64,000 bases of DNA from Vicia villosa (GCF_029867415.1 NC_081185.1:42602766-42666765), one strand, 5' to 3'; shown: positions 32,813 to 46,322, counted from the first letter of the stretch. A program made the numbers and translations. Notes: generated from the sequence alone by a model not told the origin.

Positions 32813-34705
32813 ATGACAAAGTAACTGCATCAGTCCGTACTTCGTCATCTGAGGAGTCATTTTCATCAAAGGATCTTCAAACAAATCATTGTCAATCTGA
32901 AGCGACAAGCACAGTTGGAACTCAAAGTTGTTAGGGGGAATAGTGGTTATTGCTTTCAATGTAGCCTTTTCCGCATAATTACCATTTCCAACTTTTGTAA
33001 ATACTCCATGGAATCACGCCTTTAGCTGATTACCATCCTATTAAATAAATTTGAGCCTTGTGCCCACTTGTTTGCAATCTCTAATTTCTTTTAGCTTGCA
33101 AAATGACGCTTTAATTGTGTTATTCGTTTTTGAAAGAAAAGGAAAAAAAAAGTTTTAAATGAATTTTACTTCACTTTTTCAAAATAAAAGCGAAATTTTC
33201 CTTTGAGTTGTGAGCAACGGAAGGAACATCAGCAGTCGTCTCCATAGGATGAACAAAAGGATTCTCCCGGAAAAATTGTTGAGACAACGGTATTCTTGTC
33301 CCAGAAAAGAATTCTAGAAGCTCTTCTATCCCCAGTGAAGAAGGTCTTTTATCCCTAGTGTCGAAGATTTTCCATCTCCAGTAAAGAAGATTCTTCCATC
33401 TCAGTGAGAAAAATTGCTCATCTTCCCCAGAGAAGTTTAAAACAGGCAGCACCATTCATCACCCGTGCTATCTACAACGTGTTGAAGAACATTTGCCAAG
33501 TATCTGGTTGTATTGCGACGTCGGTCCCTCTCCAGTATACTTCTTTGTCTGTCAGTATCGTCAGCATGCATGCTACATTCATGACATTCATCATTCATAC
33601 ATATTTGCATCATTTATGCATTCTTGCATTTTTTAATGATTGCTTCGAAATCATTCATTCAGGATATATTTATCCTCAAAAAGAAAAAAAGAAAGAAAAA
33701 AAGAAAAAAGAAGAAAGAAAAAGAGAAAAAGAAATAGGTATGGGCGTGTCATCTCTCCATTAGGTTGTCACCCATAAGCAGAAATAACATCCCTTCTTTC
33801 TCCAGTTCCCCACTGAGATCATTCCTCGTGGAAGAAGGTTGCTTCAGTTTCTCCTCTCAAAACAAAGGAGAAAATCCCCATTTGAGTTCATTCCTCATGG
33901 GAACAAAGTCTTGTTTGACTGTTTCTTTCCAATTCATTCATGGTTAGAACTCTGTCTTTACCAGAAATTCAAATTCCGATTCCTCAAACAGAGTCGTGAA
34001 AAACAGACAATAAGCAATAGCCTCATCATCCGAGCAGCTTATGTCTCTTCCAAAAGACTTTTCCTCTCAAGGAAATCAATCATGAAGACCATTTGACAAT
34101 CAGGGCCTTATTACTGTTCACAAGGCTGAATAACCAGTAATTTCCCTAGCAAAGTCTCCAAGATCATTTTATCACTCGGCTGATAATTGATCAAGTCTTC
34201 AAAACCACTATCACAAGGCTGGTAGTCGGTAACCTTTTGTTCTGGTTATATTATTTAACATGTCTATCACAAGGCTGATAGTCGGTAATATTAACCGAAC
34301 CTTTGAAACTCTTTTTACCTTGTCAAGTCTGTCACCATGCTGATAGTCGGTAATGCAGTTTCATACTTTCACCTTCGCATTATTTAAACAAGTCTATCCC
34401 CATGCAGATAGTCGGTAATGTCGATAGGTAAGCTTTTCTTACAAAGCTATCATTCCCCGGTGAAGCATACACTTGCTTTCCCGAAAAGACAAAACGGATT
34501 CTCTTCCTAAAACGGATTGAGACATCCTTCCCGATCTCTTTTCCCCAGCGGAGTCAGTTTTTGATATCCCCTCGGTAAAGATGTCCTTGCATCATTCGCA
34601 ATTTTGGTATCTTAGGTCCAAAATTTGCGTCTTCTGATATTTAAGTCTCTTCCACCCTATCAAAACGAAGATTTTCAATCTTCATGTCTCAGGTTGAAGA
34701 AACTT
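32813..34705 (+). other. Element A 3' UTR with short repeats
   Basis: No gene is seen. Short tracts include a CCCCAGTGAAGAAG-type block repeated between 33320 and 33420, and a purine-only stretch at about 33676-33735. Four or five copies of a CACAAGGCTGATAGTCGGTAA block lie at 34117-34430. Motifs complementary to the primer site occur at 33328 and 34543. Confidence 0.6.
33328..34556 (+). repeat. PBS-complementary motifs in the A 3' UTR
   Basis: ATCCCCAGTGAAG (33328-33340) and CCCCAGCGGAGTCA (34543-34556) are near-complements of the primer site (GACTCCACTGGGGAC). The second matches 12 of 13 pairs across CCCCAGYGGAGTC. Weaker relatives occur near 33414, 33808 and 34453. Confidence 0.55.
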
Positions 34706-34718
34706 AAATAGGGGCATC
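34706..34718 (+). other. Polypurine tract of element A
   Basis: AAATAGGGGCATC directly precedes the 3' LTR. The AGGGGCATC core also precedes the C LTR. Confidence 0.75.
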
Positions 34719-37700
34719 TGTCATACCCCAATTTTTGACCTAAGATACCACCTCATATCATTTGCATATACATCATTTGCATCTCTAACAAATTGCATAG
34801 CTTGTGTTTGCTACTTGTGACTCAGCAGGGTTTAATCAAGAAACCACTCATCAGTACAAGTAACAATCAACTAGGGTTTTGTTCTCCCTTCATCTCAAAT
34901 GAATCATCTTCATCAACAATCAACATTTGGTCCTCAGAGATTCATTTCAACAAGCTCAAAGGCTCTGAACCAACCAGATTAGGGTTTTGACTGAAGATAG
35001 CATACTCCTGACTTCTGCTCAGGATTTGACCTAATGACTTGGGACATGACCTCAAGACCCCAAGTACATCATTTTGGCCTAATCTATTGGCTCAAGACAT
35101 CTCCTACACAAGGATTGATCAACAGTGAAATCTCAGATTATCAGATTAGGATTTTTGAACCATCAAGGACTGAAATCAGGGATCATATTTGGGAAACCCT
35201 AAAAATCCCCAGGAAGTCAATCAAAGGTTTCAATCATCCTCAAATAATCCCTATGACAATATCCAATGGAAATTACATCTCAATTCAAGATCCACAGTCA
35301 TCAATTTCATCAGGTCGACAATTAGGGTTTTTGACCTAATTCACTAAACCATTGACTTTTTAATCAGGACATGGTGCCATAACTTAAACCATGGCTCAAT
35401 ATCCTCTAATGCTTCAATATGATCCATTCATACCATTCATATGGTGAGGATAGCCTGTTTCATTTGAAATCTCCAGAAACGCGATTCGTCTGAAAAAGTC
35501 AACTGTACAAGATCACCATTGACTTTTGGGGAATTTTGGTCAATCATGACTTTTGAAGTTTTGAATCATCAATATATGATATATGAAGTCATTTGATCAA
35601 GAAAAATCAAGAAAATCAATCAAGAATCAAAAAGTCAAAAGTTTGACTTTTCATACTTAGAAAAATTTCTAAGTGTTTTTCATGGTTTTTTCCAAACTTT
35701 GGAAGGGAATTTCTCAAAATTTCACCTACAAACTGAAAAAAACTTCCAACATGAAAGTTGTAGATTTTGATCCAATAAACAACTTTGACACATATAAATT
35801 TTTTCCATAAGATCAACCATTTAAGAGATATAGAGCTTCAAAGTTGGTATCTTTTGAAAATTTCACTTAAAACTTCATTTTCTTCAAAGTTCATGGATCT
35901 TTTTCACCCACTTCCTTAAGGATCTTGAAGAAACTTTCAACTAGGGTTTTGAAGTTTGTAATATGAGCTTTCCAAAATGTCCAAGAGCAAGAAAAAATAT
36001 GGAGTGTAGCTATGGTTTTGAATTATGCATTTAGTGATCTTTTTCACTTGAATTTTCACCATTTTTCACTAAGTTTCAAGACTACATGACCTATAATCCA
36101 AGCAATGATGCATAGGAGCAATAATTGAGAGATATTTTCTGATTAGAAGATCAGAATGGAAGAGGATAAGAAGCTTGAGAAATAACCATGGTTAAGTCAC
36201 TTTTAACCATTTGCATTTAATGTGAAAGATTCCTTTTTATCTCTTAAGCCAAATCATCATTCTTGATCAACTTGCAAGAGCTTTGTATTCAGAAACTTTG
36301 GCCTATAAATAGAGGTCCTTGCCTCATTCAAAATCACACCAAAACCTCACAATTATAGGTTTTCTCTCTTCTTTCTTGAATTGCAAGATTCATAGTTTTC
36401 AAAGAGGTAGAAAACTCAACCTCCAAACCCTTGAAGTTATGGCCAAAGTGATGGTTCTAGCAACTCATAAACATCATATGGGATGTGTTTGAACCACTCA
36501 CACACCCCAAATCACCCCAAAACTCAGATTCACTCTTCAACCTCCATATGAACACATAAAGAGCCTTATCATGCCCATTTTCATTCCAGATCATTTCTGT
36601 CCAAATTAACACTTCCCACACCTCACATATATCACATATAAGCTATCTAAACACTCATCACCAACCTGAAACATCAGAATCATAGAGCTCGATTCACACT
36701 TAGGCTTAACTGCAGATCGGGTACCTCCAACTACTCCAGGTGTTTTCAATCCACTCCAAGCATCCAGACACCTTCCATATGGTTCATTGAAGCTGTCCAG
36801 ATCAAGCAACAACATCTGTAACACCTCCTTCGCAAAATTCAATCTCCAGCTTGGCCGTTTTTGAGGTAAGTGTTCATGAACTTCAAACTCTATCATACAT
36901 GCATCATAAATGCAAAACTGAGTTACCATCTTGTTTCTGCACCATCACTGAATAATAACCCTCAATCAATTGCATCATATCATGATCATACACGATTTCA
37001 CAAAGATTTTTCATATTAGGGTTCTTCGTGTTCATCAGAGGATTAATCATCTTAGAGCAAAAATAAATGAAATTAAAGGTCATCATCATGTTCCTCGTCC
37101 AAAACCGAGTGAGATAGACCCTTTGATCGATCAAAACAACACAGTTTTGAAGAATTTTGAAAATCAGTTAGGGTTGTGTTCTTGGCGCCAGATTTGGTTT
37201 GGGAAATTCAAATTCTTGATTTAAAATATATTTTATCAAACGCGTATGTTTAACAAGCCACAAGCGTGGCTCAGTTGGTCCATGTTTTGGCTGGTGAGAG
37301 AGAGGGCGTGAGTTCAAGCCCTAGTGGAGACAAAACCAATTTTTTGCAACCTATTTTCTGTCATTTTTTAACAAACTTCACCAATTAATTTAACCAATCA
37401 AAATTCATTATTTTCACTTCATTTTTTTTACACTCTTTATTTAATATACATATTTTGATAATATTAAAAAAAATCACAAAAAAGGATTCATTTAATGTAT
37501 TTTTAATTGAGTTTAAAATGACATGTTTTAAATGTTTTTAATACTTTTAAATATTGTTTTTCACTTGATTTTTCAAACTTAATCACTTGTAAATATTTTT
37601 GAGCAAACCCTAATCATCTAAGTGTTAATTGAGGATAACCTTTTTGTTTATTTTGATTAATTTGATTCCTTTCAAAATTCAAATCGTTTTAAAACGAGCG

Positions 37701-39707
37701 ATCGCGATTCTTTTCAAAAAAACGATAAACCATTTCTTTTTGATTCTCAAAGGAAACTATTGATTAAATCTTTTTTATTGATCAATTGATTTTCAAAACG
37801 ATGTGGGGCCTCTCGAATATTAGAGAGTATAAGACCCACTCTTTTTTCTTTTATACAGTTTTTCTTTGTACAGAAAACTCTTTCAAAACAAAAAAAAACT
37901 TTCAAACAGTTTTTCAAACAACGCGTCTGTAAATAAACAATCAACCATGTTTTTGTAAATATACCATGGGCCTCCATGTAGGTATAAGTCCCAAGCCCCT
38001 TTTGTACATACCCATTCCAGTACATGAAATTAGGTATTTCATTGTACGCCTTTTGTACATATCTCAATCAATGCGTTTTTTAAACTTTGAATAACAAACC
38101 AAAAATGAAGGTTTCTTTAAATCTTCCCAAAAATATACCATGGGCCTCCATGTAGGTATAAGTCCCAAGCCCTTTTGTGAATACCTGTTTACGTAGCTTT
38201 GAATAAATTCAAGTGGACTTCTCCCCGAATATGAGTCCCGAGCCCCCGTGTATACAAATGGATCATGCTTACAGGTATATTTCCTTCATAAACTCCATTA
38301 TATACACACACTTTGTCATATATGTATAACTGTTCATATTTGTTCATGTACTTGTTCATGTTTGTTCGTACTTGTTCATACTTGTGATTGTGTTATATGC
38401 TTGTTCAACTTAGTACAACACTAGGTTCCCCATAGCCTCCTATTGGGCTTCGTACAAAGAATCTCCCTAGTTTAGGTTAGGACATAGAGTATGGTTTCCC
38501 GGTGAAATCGCTCTAAGAGCTCAAACCAACTATACCATGCCTCCCCTTGGGCTTTGTACAAACGAGTGTCCCTCCCATAGCCTCCTCTTGGGCTTACAAT
38601 GCAAGGACCCTGGATTGTCCCTCCCATAGCCTCCTCTTGGGCTTACAATGCAAGGACCCTCGGATAGCCTCCTCTTGGGCTTCGTACAAGGACCCACGGG
38701 CTTCTTATAAGCATCCCCCAATATCCAAATCAAATACCCTAGGAGATTAGACATTTATCATCTCTATGATAGGAGTATCTCATCTATATCATCACAAACA
38801 ATCAATCAATCAAACTTTTTGCCACAAGGCTGGCTAATCAATCAAATTTCTTTTTTTGCCACAAGGCTGGCTAATCAATCAAACTGTTTTACCACCGTAC
38901 TGGATGATTAATCAAAGTTTTTGTCACAAGGCTGACTTCATTGAAACTTTTGCCACAAGGCTGGCTGATTAATCAAAGTTTTTGTCACAAGGCTGACTTC
39001 ATTGAAACTTTTGCCACAAGGCTGGTTAAACACAAAAACATCTTTATCATTCTAAGCACCCTTAGTGGCATGGCCACGGGCTTATAATGAAAAGATTTTC
39101 AAACAAAAATCAAACAGATGTATGTGATGATATAGATTAGATACATCGAACATTTAGATGACATTTGTCTCTTTTCCTTTGCTTCCACTAGCATAAGTGG
39201 GAACTACGATTGCTCTGACTTTCTCAACATCCCTTTGAGAATACGTAGGCACAAGGTCGTATCCTTGGCGAGCAAAACTTCTCTCTCAAACCATTCAAAC
39301 CTTAGCACCCGTAGACCCCGAGCTACAGATGCTCTGATTCCCTCTAGGGGATATGTATGCAGAGGATCGCGATGATCTTTGCGAGCATAATCAAACAAAC
39401 ACCTTAGGTCCCACCTCTTTCTCACAAGAACCTCCACCATAACAAGAATGGAATAAACAAAACAAAGAAACCTATAGAGTACTATAGATACGTTGGGTGC
39501 TAATACCTTCCCTTCGTATAACCAACCCTCTTACCCAAGATCTCTCCCCACTTTTAAGGTTATTGCAGCTTTTTTCCTTTTCCTCTTTTGGAAACAATAA
39601 AAAGTTTGGTCCGTACAAAAGAAAAATCATTTTTTTTGAGCACTCGAGCCCAAAGAAGGCATCAGGTGTCTCATCTCGAAAAAAGACAACGATTTTTCCC
39701 CGCGACA
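34719..39707 (+). repeat. 3' LTR of element A
   Basis: This 4989-bp partner of 4857-9845 has about 14 substitutions seen by eye, for example near 5155/35017, 5229/35091, 9202/39064 and 9447/39309. It is followed at once by the TSD caagt. Its TATA box is at 36304 and its tRNA-like module at 37260-37332. Confidence 0.95.
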
Positions 39708-40029
39708 CAAGTCCCGCCCTCAACAAAGTCAAGCTTCGTATCAGACATTTCCGGATAAATAACAATTTAAATATTTAAATATAAAAGAAAAGAAATAAAC
39801 CTTAATCTTAGAAATCGTGAATAAATATATAAATAAAAATTTAAATATTTAAAGATAAAAATAAAGGAAATAAAACCTAAATCCTAATCCGAAACCCTAA
39901 TTTTGGCAAATTAGCCAAACCCTAAAAATTTCGCCAAAACCCTAAATGATTCGCCAAAACCTAAACCCTGCCAAAACCTATAAGAGCATAATAATTAACC
40001 GAAAGTGTGTCCCCAGCAGAGTCGCCAGC
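39708..40029 (-). mobile_element. Element E leader (right part) with primer site
   Basis: Bases 39708-39712 are the right TSD of A (caagt). The rest is E leader, rich in AACCCTAA and GCCAAAACC words. The E primer site is at 40009-40027: the minus strand reads TGGCGACTCTGCTGGGGAC, next to the LTR. The leader continues at 4851 leftwards on the far side of A. Confidence 0.75.
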
Positions 40030-41388
40030 TGTAGCAACCTGCCCTAAAAAATAGACTTTTAGAGTCGCCACCTATTCTGAAGGGCGAATAGGAAACCCTA
40101 CGCAGTTAAGAGATTCGGGGTAAGTTATTATAATCAGGTTGAGGGAAGGTGTTAGGCACCCTCAACCCTTTCCTAAGGTTTGTTCTAAGGTAAAGGTTTT
40201 ATGGCCAAAATTTAGAGGTTTAATAGCTAAGGAAATGAATAGGGCGAAAATTGAGATTTGAAAGTGAATTGAAATTGTGAGGGGGGAGACTCGCCTTGTT
40301 ACCAAGTGCCTACATATCTCCTTATGGAGAATCAGAGTCAACATAGTTCGTGCACAGGGTTGTACGCCTTAGAATTGATTATGGGGGTGTTTGAAGGCTT
40401 TTTGAATGGCCTATCGTAGTTTTTTGAAATGCGAAGTCCGAAGGTATTTTGAATTACCTTATCATAGTTTTGAACATCGCAGTGTTGAAGAGATGAAAAT
40501 TCGTAGTGTCGTGGTTTAGTGTGTTTTGAATGTTTTGGGCGTACAACCCTGATTTAATATGTCACCGTTAGTTGCGATGATCAATAGATTTGATCATTAT
40601 AGTTAACGAATTAATGGGGGCATTGCTGGTTACTCTGATCGATAGATTCGATCGTCGCGGGCAGCAAATTGAATGCATTTTAGATTTGTAATATTTTTTA
40701 TCTCTTGTCTAATACGACTAATAGATTTAGTCGGGTCGAGAAGAGAATTAATTAAGGGTTAATATTCTGCCAAATTGCAATGGGATCGGGCAAACCCTAA
40801 TACTTACACCTTTATAGGGTTTTTGTGATTTAATATTAATTAAAGTTAATTAAATAAATTAAATCGATATAATCGAAATAATCGGGAAATCTAATTCTAA
40901 ACCCTAATTACTAACATAATACTAATTTAATTTCTAATCCTAAGTAAATTAACTAAACTTAAATTTAATTAATTAAACCTAAATACAATTAACCAAATCT
41001 AATCCTAATAATTAAATAATAATACAAAAATAATATATAAAACCTGGCAGTGATCCTCTACAGCGCCCTTGGGAAGGTGTATGGTAGAGGTGCATTTTGA
41101 TCCCTTTGATATGGCTTTGCAATTGATCTGGTGGCTCATAACTGAAGGTGCATCGTAGGGATTTATTGATGGCGTATACTGGATCCTGTGGAGGCGTTGC
41201 AATCCAGTATTGCTTGGTCTTTGAAAGTCCACAATAGGGGAGCAACAACAGGCCTTCAGATCCGTCTTCGTGGAGATCCAATGGTGAGGACATGACGGTC
41301 CATGGTGAGGATGCGCGCTCACCATACTCTGGATCTACAAGTTTTATCAAAGAAAACAGAGAAAAAAACAAGCAAAACACGCCCACGG

Positions 41389-41450
41389 CCAGAATCGAAC
41401 TCGCGGCGTGTAAGTCATGAACATATACCCTTGCTATCTGAACTGGACCA
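41389..41450 (-). other. tRNA-like module in the E LTR
   Basis: On the minus strand, TGGTCCAGTTCAGATAGC (from 41450) resembles an A box with its D-arm. CGAGTTCGATTCTGG (41389-41403) is a good B box, 48 bases downstream. The spacing is tRNA-like. Stems are only partly kept, so a working tRNA is unlikely. Sense orientation. Confidence 0.5.
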
Positions 41451-42116
41451 CGTTAGTGATATTGACACGAAACAGAATGAATATATAAAAAATATTGTCG
41501 TGGAAATTCAAATGAAACCAATTTCGCGGCCAGCATTATATCATCTTCAACCTGCGTTTTTTCAGAGTATACAGACTTTTAGCAACAGCTTTAAAACGTA
41601 GCCATATCACCTAAAATCACAAAAAAAATACGAATTATAAATCACTTTGAAGGGTCCGAATCAATTCGGTTTGATCCTCTGAGTAAGATAATGGCCTCGA
41701 TTTCGTCAGATTTAACCTGTATCAAATAATCCCAATTTGGAGTTACAAAACCTAGCTATGGTATAATCTTCAACCTGTTACTAATCATGAATTAAATAGC
41801 ACAGCAAGACTCTAAACCACTTCACGATCCAGAATATATATTCAAATACGATTTTAATTGCATAAAAGTGTGAGATCAAAATCAAAAAGGGAGTGTCCAA
41901 ACCGTGGTCGAATCCTATGCTTCTGGGCGTGGGAACAACTTGTAATGATTGGCTTACGTTCAGAGATTCTCAAGGGATCGATTGGAACTCTTTGTTTGAT
42001 CTGAAATAGGCTACAACTTGATCCAATACTCACCCCTGTTTCACGATTTTTCAGAGTTTGTATCGGCCTTCCTTGCAGCCAAAAAACCACCCCCCTTCCT
42101 CTGCAGTTGTTTGTTA

Positions 42117-42127
42117 GTTTATATATG
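42117..42127 (-). promoter_or_regulatory. TATA box of element E LTR
   Basis: CATATATAAAC on the minus strand lies about 620 bases into the LTR and is followed by TAACAAACAACTGC. It is the best TATA candidate in this LTR. Confidence 0.5.
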
Positions 42128-42745
42128 ATTGAATTAGGTTATTTTCGGATTTGATTTGTTGTTTGTTAGGAAAGATTTGATTCAGATTTGAAGAGACATT
42201 GAGAAGTTTGCAAATCTATTCCTCTTGCACATGAAAACGTGAACACTTGTTTTTTTGGGGTTTTTTATTTATTTTTATTTTAACAACCTAATAATAATAA
42301 TTAATAATAATAATAGTTAGTGATAATAATATTTAATAATAATAATAAACCAACTAATATTAATAAACCTTATAATTAATTCTATTGACCCTAATAAAAC
42401 TAATAATCCTAATTATTTAACTTAATGACCATAATATCAAAATATTAATAATAATTGATAATAGGTAATTAATCCTTAGTTAGTAACAATAATATTATTT
42501 GATGAAATGAAAAAATGATAAAATAAACAAATGAGGAGAATAAAAAAAAACAAATGGCCCAACATCGAATTAGATCTTAAGTATTTGCTATTCATACCTC
42601 CATTTCGTTTTAATCAATTTATAAGGGCATTTTATAAGAGATCGAGTTTAATAATAGGTATACTAAACCCTATGGCTCCTAATTTTTAACGCCCTTAATA
42701 AATTGACAGATGTAAAGTATATCGGGTAAATTTTGGGGTATGACA

Positions 42746-43290
42746 TCTTCCACCCTGGATTATAGGTGTTAGAATACGAATTATTTTGCCTCAAGAATTT
42801 GATTTCTTCAATTTTCTTGGGAGTAGCAACACAACACACAGTTTGGTGAGGACCATTACAAATTTCACATATTACAGGTTGAGCTTGTTGGACTTGAGCA
42901 ACCTGTTGAGCACCTATATTCATAGCCTTTAATCTCTTTTCTACCTCTGCAGCTATAGCATCTTCAACCCTAGTTTTTGAGTTTTCCAACTTCAGATCAA
43001 TGACTCTTTCAGGTTTATTGGTACACCTGTCATACAACTCCAAATGCTCATTTGCAGCTATCGCTTCAATGATCTTGATAATACCGGAGGCTGTTGTGAA
43101 ATTTGTTGAGCCTCTAGCTGCTGTATCGATCAACTGCTTTGTTTTCATTTTGAGCCCATTGACAAATATCTGCATTTGGTCAGTTTTGTCCATGTTGTGA
43201 GTTGGACATGCCACTAGGGTCCTCTTGAATCTTTTATACGCATCTCCTAAGGGTTCACCTTCTTGCTGCTTGAAATTCAAAATGTCATAC
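42746..43290 (-). pseudogene. Gag of element D, C-terminal part
   Basis: The minus strand encodes YDILNFKQQEGEPLGDAYKRF, HNMDKTDQMQIFVNGL and an ending with CEICNGPHQTVCC, a compact C-x2-C-x3-H-x4-C knuckle. This is the second half of an Athila-type gag. The first half is at 60452-61025, separated by element C; joining across the TSD catac restores one frame by inspection. The left end is cut by the E LTR, after ..YNPGW, so the rest of D lies outside the window. Confidence 0.85.
43286..43290. other. Target-site duplication of element C (left copy)
   Basis: CATAC before the first C base is repeated at 60452-60456 after the last. The site is in the D gag. Confidence 0.95.
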
Positions 43291-45327
43291 TGTAGCGGGG
43301 AAAATCTGATATCGAAGCCATGGGATTGACTCGAATCAATATTCCGTTTTGAAATCGCCACCGCGCTTTATTTTTTCAAAGGAAAAGGGAAAAGAACGTA
43401 AAACCCAAAGTTTTGTTTTTAAAAAAACAAGAAAGAGATCTCAGGTACGGGTGTTGATTATATGAGGGGAAGGTTTAAAGCACCCCTCATATCTGTGGTA
43501 CTCCACAGGAACCTTTTTGAAAATCTGTGTTGTGTGTGTGCTAAAAAACGGTTTGTTTTATTTTTAAAATAAGCTCGGCAAAGCGTTAAGCCTTGTGCCT
43601 ACATACCTCCTCGGTGCAATGGAGAAGTCAGAGCTAATGTAGTTCCGCTTTTGGGAAAAACGTTTTAAAAACGAATAAACACTTTGGTGTCGTTAGAGAG
43701 AAATACTCAGCCATTGATTTTGAGCATGAGAACAAACAAGTTCTTTGCATCGCAAATGAAAGAAGGGCTCCAACTCGGATAAAATCAACGAGTATGCCAC
43801 TAGCTCTCTCACGCGGAAAAGATCTCGTTATTATCAATCAATTTCAAAATCGTGGGGTATAACCACTCGTTTCGACAGTTAACGGTGTCTAAACTTTTGA
43901 AGAAAAGCCACTAAGGGCGAAAGATATTTTTAAGAAAAAGGTTTTGAAAAGATTTGCAAACATAAGAATATTTTGGAAAAAGGGAGAAGATTTTGAAAAT
44001 TTAAGAACGGGAGGAGATGAAGAGGCTAACCTAATGCATAAAATAAAAGCTAAGGAAAGAAACGGTCTAACCGAATAAGAAGCCAACACTTGACATTAAG
44101 AGCCAAGGTAATTTTCCCATCCTTTGGATTTATCAATACCAACACATTAACACTTGGGGATCCAGATGAACTTATTATCTTAGCACCATTTTTTCATTAA
44201 GCACATTAAGATTCTGACAAAAATTGGGCAGAGTAACGGCTGTTTTTGGGTAAAATCCTTATCTCAATGCCTTGGAATTAACCATCAAGGGCTTTCAAGG
44301 AAATACCTGCACACATAAACATACAACAGAACAATGCCAGACAGACAGAACAATCACAGGATAGTAATAGAATGAGTCCAAAGGTACTAGGTCCATAAGT
44401 CCGAATCTCCAAATTGCTAGGGATAGTAACTGATAGTCCAAAGAGAACCTTATGTATTTTTTAGATTTTTGATTATTTATTAGTGTTTTAGCAAGAAAAA
44501 TAGAGTATGGTCCAAGTGGACAAAAGAAAAAAAATGACGGAAAGTAAATATGATGAAATGATAAAATAAAGCGATAAAGCGAGAAATATAAAGAGCGGTA
44601 ATATAAAGAGCGGTAATATAAAGAACGATATAGTAAAGGTGCGGAAATTAAAGTTAGTTGTTAAATGTTAAAGATAACCATCTTGAAGCTTGTCAAGTAT
44701 GTTATCAAAGTTAGTAGGAGATCAATGGTGAGTGAATGATGTACTCGGATTTAAAGTCAATGGGGCTTATCAGAAGCTTGATAAAATCATAGCGACTACA
44801 CGATAAAAACCTCCACAAGTCTTAAATCAACCGCATACAATTCTCTTCCATATTTGATCTTTTTTATTCGGGACACGAAATATTGCGCTATGTTAAGCAG
44901 ATCGCCAAGTGATTTATATAGAAATCACCCTACAACGAGGCCGGTCAAAACTTTATGTGCTAATGCATGCGAGAAGAACGATATGTAGATCGCCTTCCGA
45001 AAGCAATACCGCACGAAAAGAAAATAGGTGAGTGATCTAGTCTTTACCAAGAATCCATAAGAATTCTCAAGGCATTAAGACTTTCATCGACCAAAATAAA
45101 AAGAAGTAAAAGATGGAACCACATTAAAAGCTCCTTTCATCCATAATTTCAATCACTTAATATTGCGGATTTGGATTCTCATCCTATCAACGCCCTAAGT
45201 CCATTGAAATTAGAGAGAAATTAGGCCTCTAACTTGTGATTCAAAGAAAATATCAAAAGAATGGAGTAGAAGATGAGTTAGAACCAAAAACAAGTCAAAA
45301 ACCACAAAAATAAGCATTCTGCCCAGA

Positions 45328-45437
45328 TGTAAATCGATTTGCACAGAGTGTAAATCGATTTGCATAACTCTGTTTTCAAAATCTGCGCAGTTTTCAGTTA
45401 TGTAAATCGATTTGCACAAGATGTAAATCGATTTGCA
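45328..45437. repeat. Palindrome cluster 1 in the C LTR (copy at 59195-59304)
   Basis: There are four copies of TGTAAATCGATTTGCA, at 45328, 45349, 45401 and 45422. The core TAAATCGATTT[G/A] is an inverted repeat with one G:T-type mismatch at the arm. The cluster lies about 450-560 bp downstream of the TATA box, probably in transcribed LTR. Confidence 0.85.
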
Positions 45438-45889
45438 CAACACAGTTTTCAAAAAAACAGCAAATAAAGAGAAGAAAACTTGTTTAAACATAAAACCAAA
45501 CACCTTGTGATCTTGGATCAATTTGTGCACGAAAATGTATCAATTAAGCAAGCAAATCTCATCAATGTAGCACCAAAGGTGCATCAAGCATAAACAACAA
45601 TGGATCACATCTTGAATTATGGATTGGATCTAGAATTTTACCAAATCTTTCACAAACTTTGAATCTTCTTCAAGAACACACAACCACAAGCCTTGATCTC
45701 TCACAATTGATGAAGAAAAGTAGTGTTTATGTTGAGGTTTAGCTCTAAATTAGTGAGGTTCAAGATGTGACTCACTAATTTGTGTGGAAGAGAAAGAGCT
45801 TTGAGTGATGGGTTTGGAAGAGGTGAGGAGAGAATTTGCAATAAGTTTCTTGGCTATCAAAGCTTGAAAAATGAAGAGGGGAGTGCCTC

Positions 45890-45900
45890 AATTTATAGCA
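45890..45900 (-). promoter_or_regulatory. TATA box of element C LTR (copy at 59757-59767)
   Basis: TGCTATAAATTGAGGC on the minus strand is the best TATA candidate, with transcription expected near 45860. Confidence 0.65.
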
Positions 45901-46137
45901 CTTAGGCTTGGGAAATTTTGTGGCTTGGAGTTAGGATTGGAAAATAGAATTAGGCTTGGAAAAGTGATTTGGAGCCAAAAATGAAATCCAATGGTCTTGA
46001 TGCAATCACATGAGGGTACATGATTAGATGATGTAGGAAATCAAATGTAAGAACCAAGTCATGCTTCCCATGCTTGCAAATGATGTCAACACTTCAAAAA
46101 GCTGAAATTTGCCTTCATTTTTCCAAATTCGTGCTGG

Positions 46138-46322
46138 TGCAATCGATTTGCACATTATGCAAATCTATTTACATGGCTGAAAAAAGGCAAAATCTGGGGC
46201 AAAAACAGTTATGCAAATCGATTGCTGTCTTATGCAAATCGATTTGCACTGATGGCAGAAGCAAATCTGGTGCAGAAACAGTTGTGTAAATCGATTTACA
46301 CCTTATGCAAATCGATTTGCAC
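46138..46322. promoter_or_regulatory. Palindrome cluster 2 in the C LTR (copy at 60005-60189)
   Basis: Six related sites lie near 46138, 46158, 46213, 46233, 46286 and 46307. The best, TGCAAATCGATTTGCA (46233 and 46307), is a perfect 16-bp palindrome; others have one or two changes or are cut short. The cluster lies about 240-430 bp upstream of the TATA box, so a transcription-factor role is plausible. Confidence 0.8.

Larger units (their letters stand above)
4857..39707 (+). mobile_element. Element A: Ogre-type LTR retrotransposon, interrupted by B
   Basis: This is a complete Ogre-like element with two 4989-bp LTRs, a TSD (caagt), a primer site, ORF1, gag-pro, an intron, pol, a 3' UTR and a polypurine tract. 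The span is 34,851 bp. Removing element B and one of its TSD copies leaves about 22.6 kb, close to the size known for pea Ogre. About 14 substitutions were counted by eye between the LTRs, with no net length change, so the insertion is young. Pol is broken three ways (frameshift, 13-base deletion, B insertion), so the copy is no longer autonomous. Confidence 0.95.
40030..42745 (-). repeat. 5' LTR of element E
   Basis: This 2716-bp LTR starts, on the minus strand, TGTCATACCCCAAAATTTACCC and ends GGTTGCTACA. Its other LTR is not in the window. The primer site abuts its left edge, so E is on the minus strand. It is inserted in the D gag at 42745/42746. TATA-like ATATATAAAC lies at 42117-42127 (minus), with a tRNA-like module at about 41389-41450. 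Confidence 0.88.

Noticed and set aside
33404..34096. Open frames of 60-119 codons in the A 3' UTR
   Set aside because: One ends in a lysine/glutamate run from the purine tract. None resembles an env-like or other known third ORF.
39880..40000. Telomere-like AACCCTAA words in the E leader
   Set aside because: The words are irregularly spaced and mixed with GCCAAAACC. There is no tandem TTTAGGG array, and such words are common in AT-rich plant leaders.
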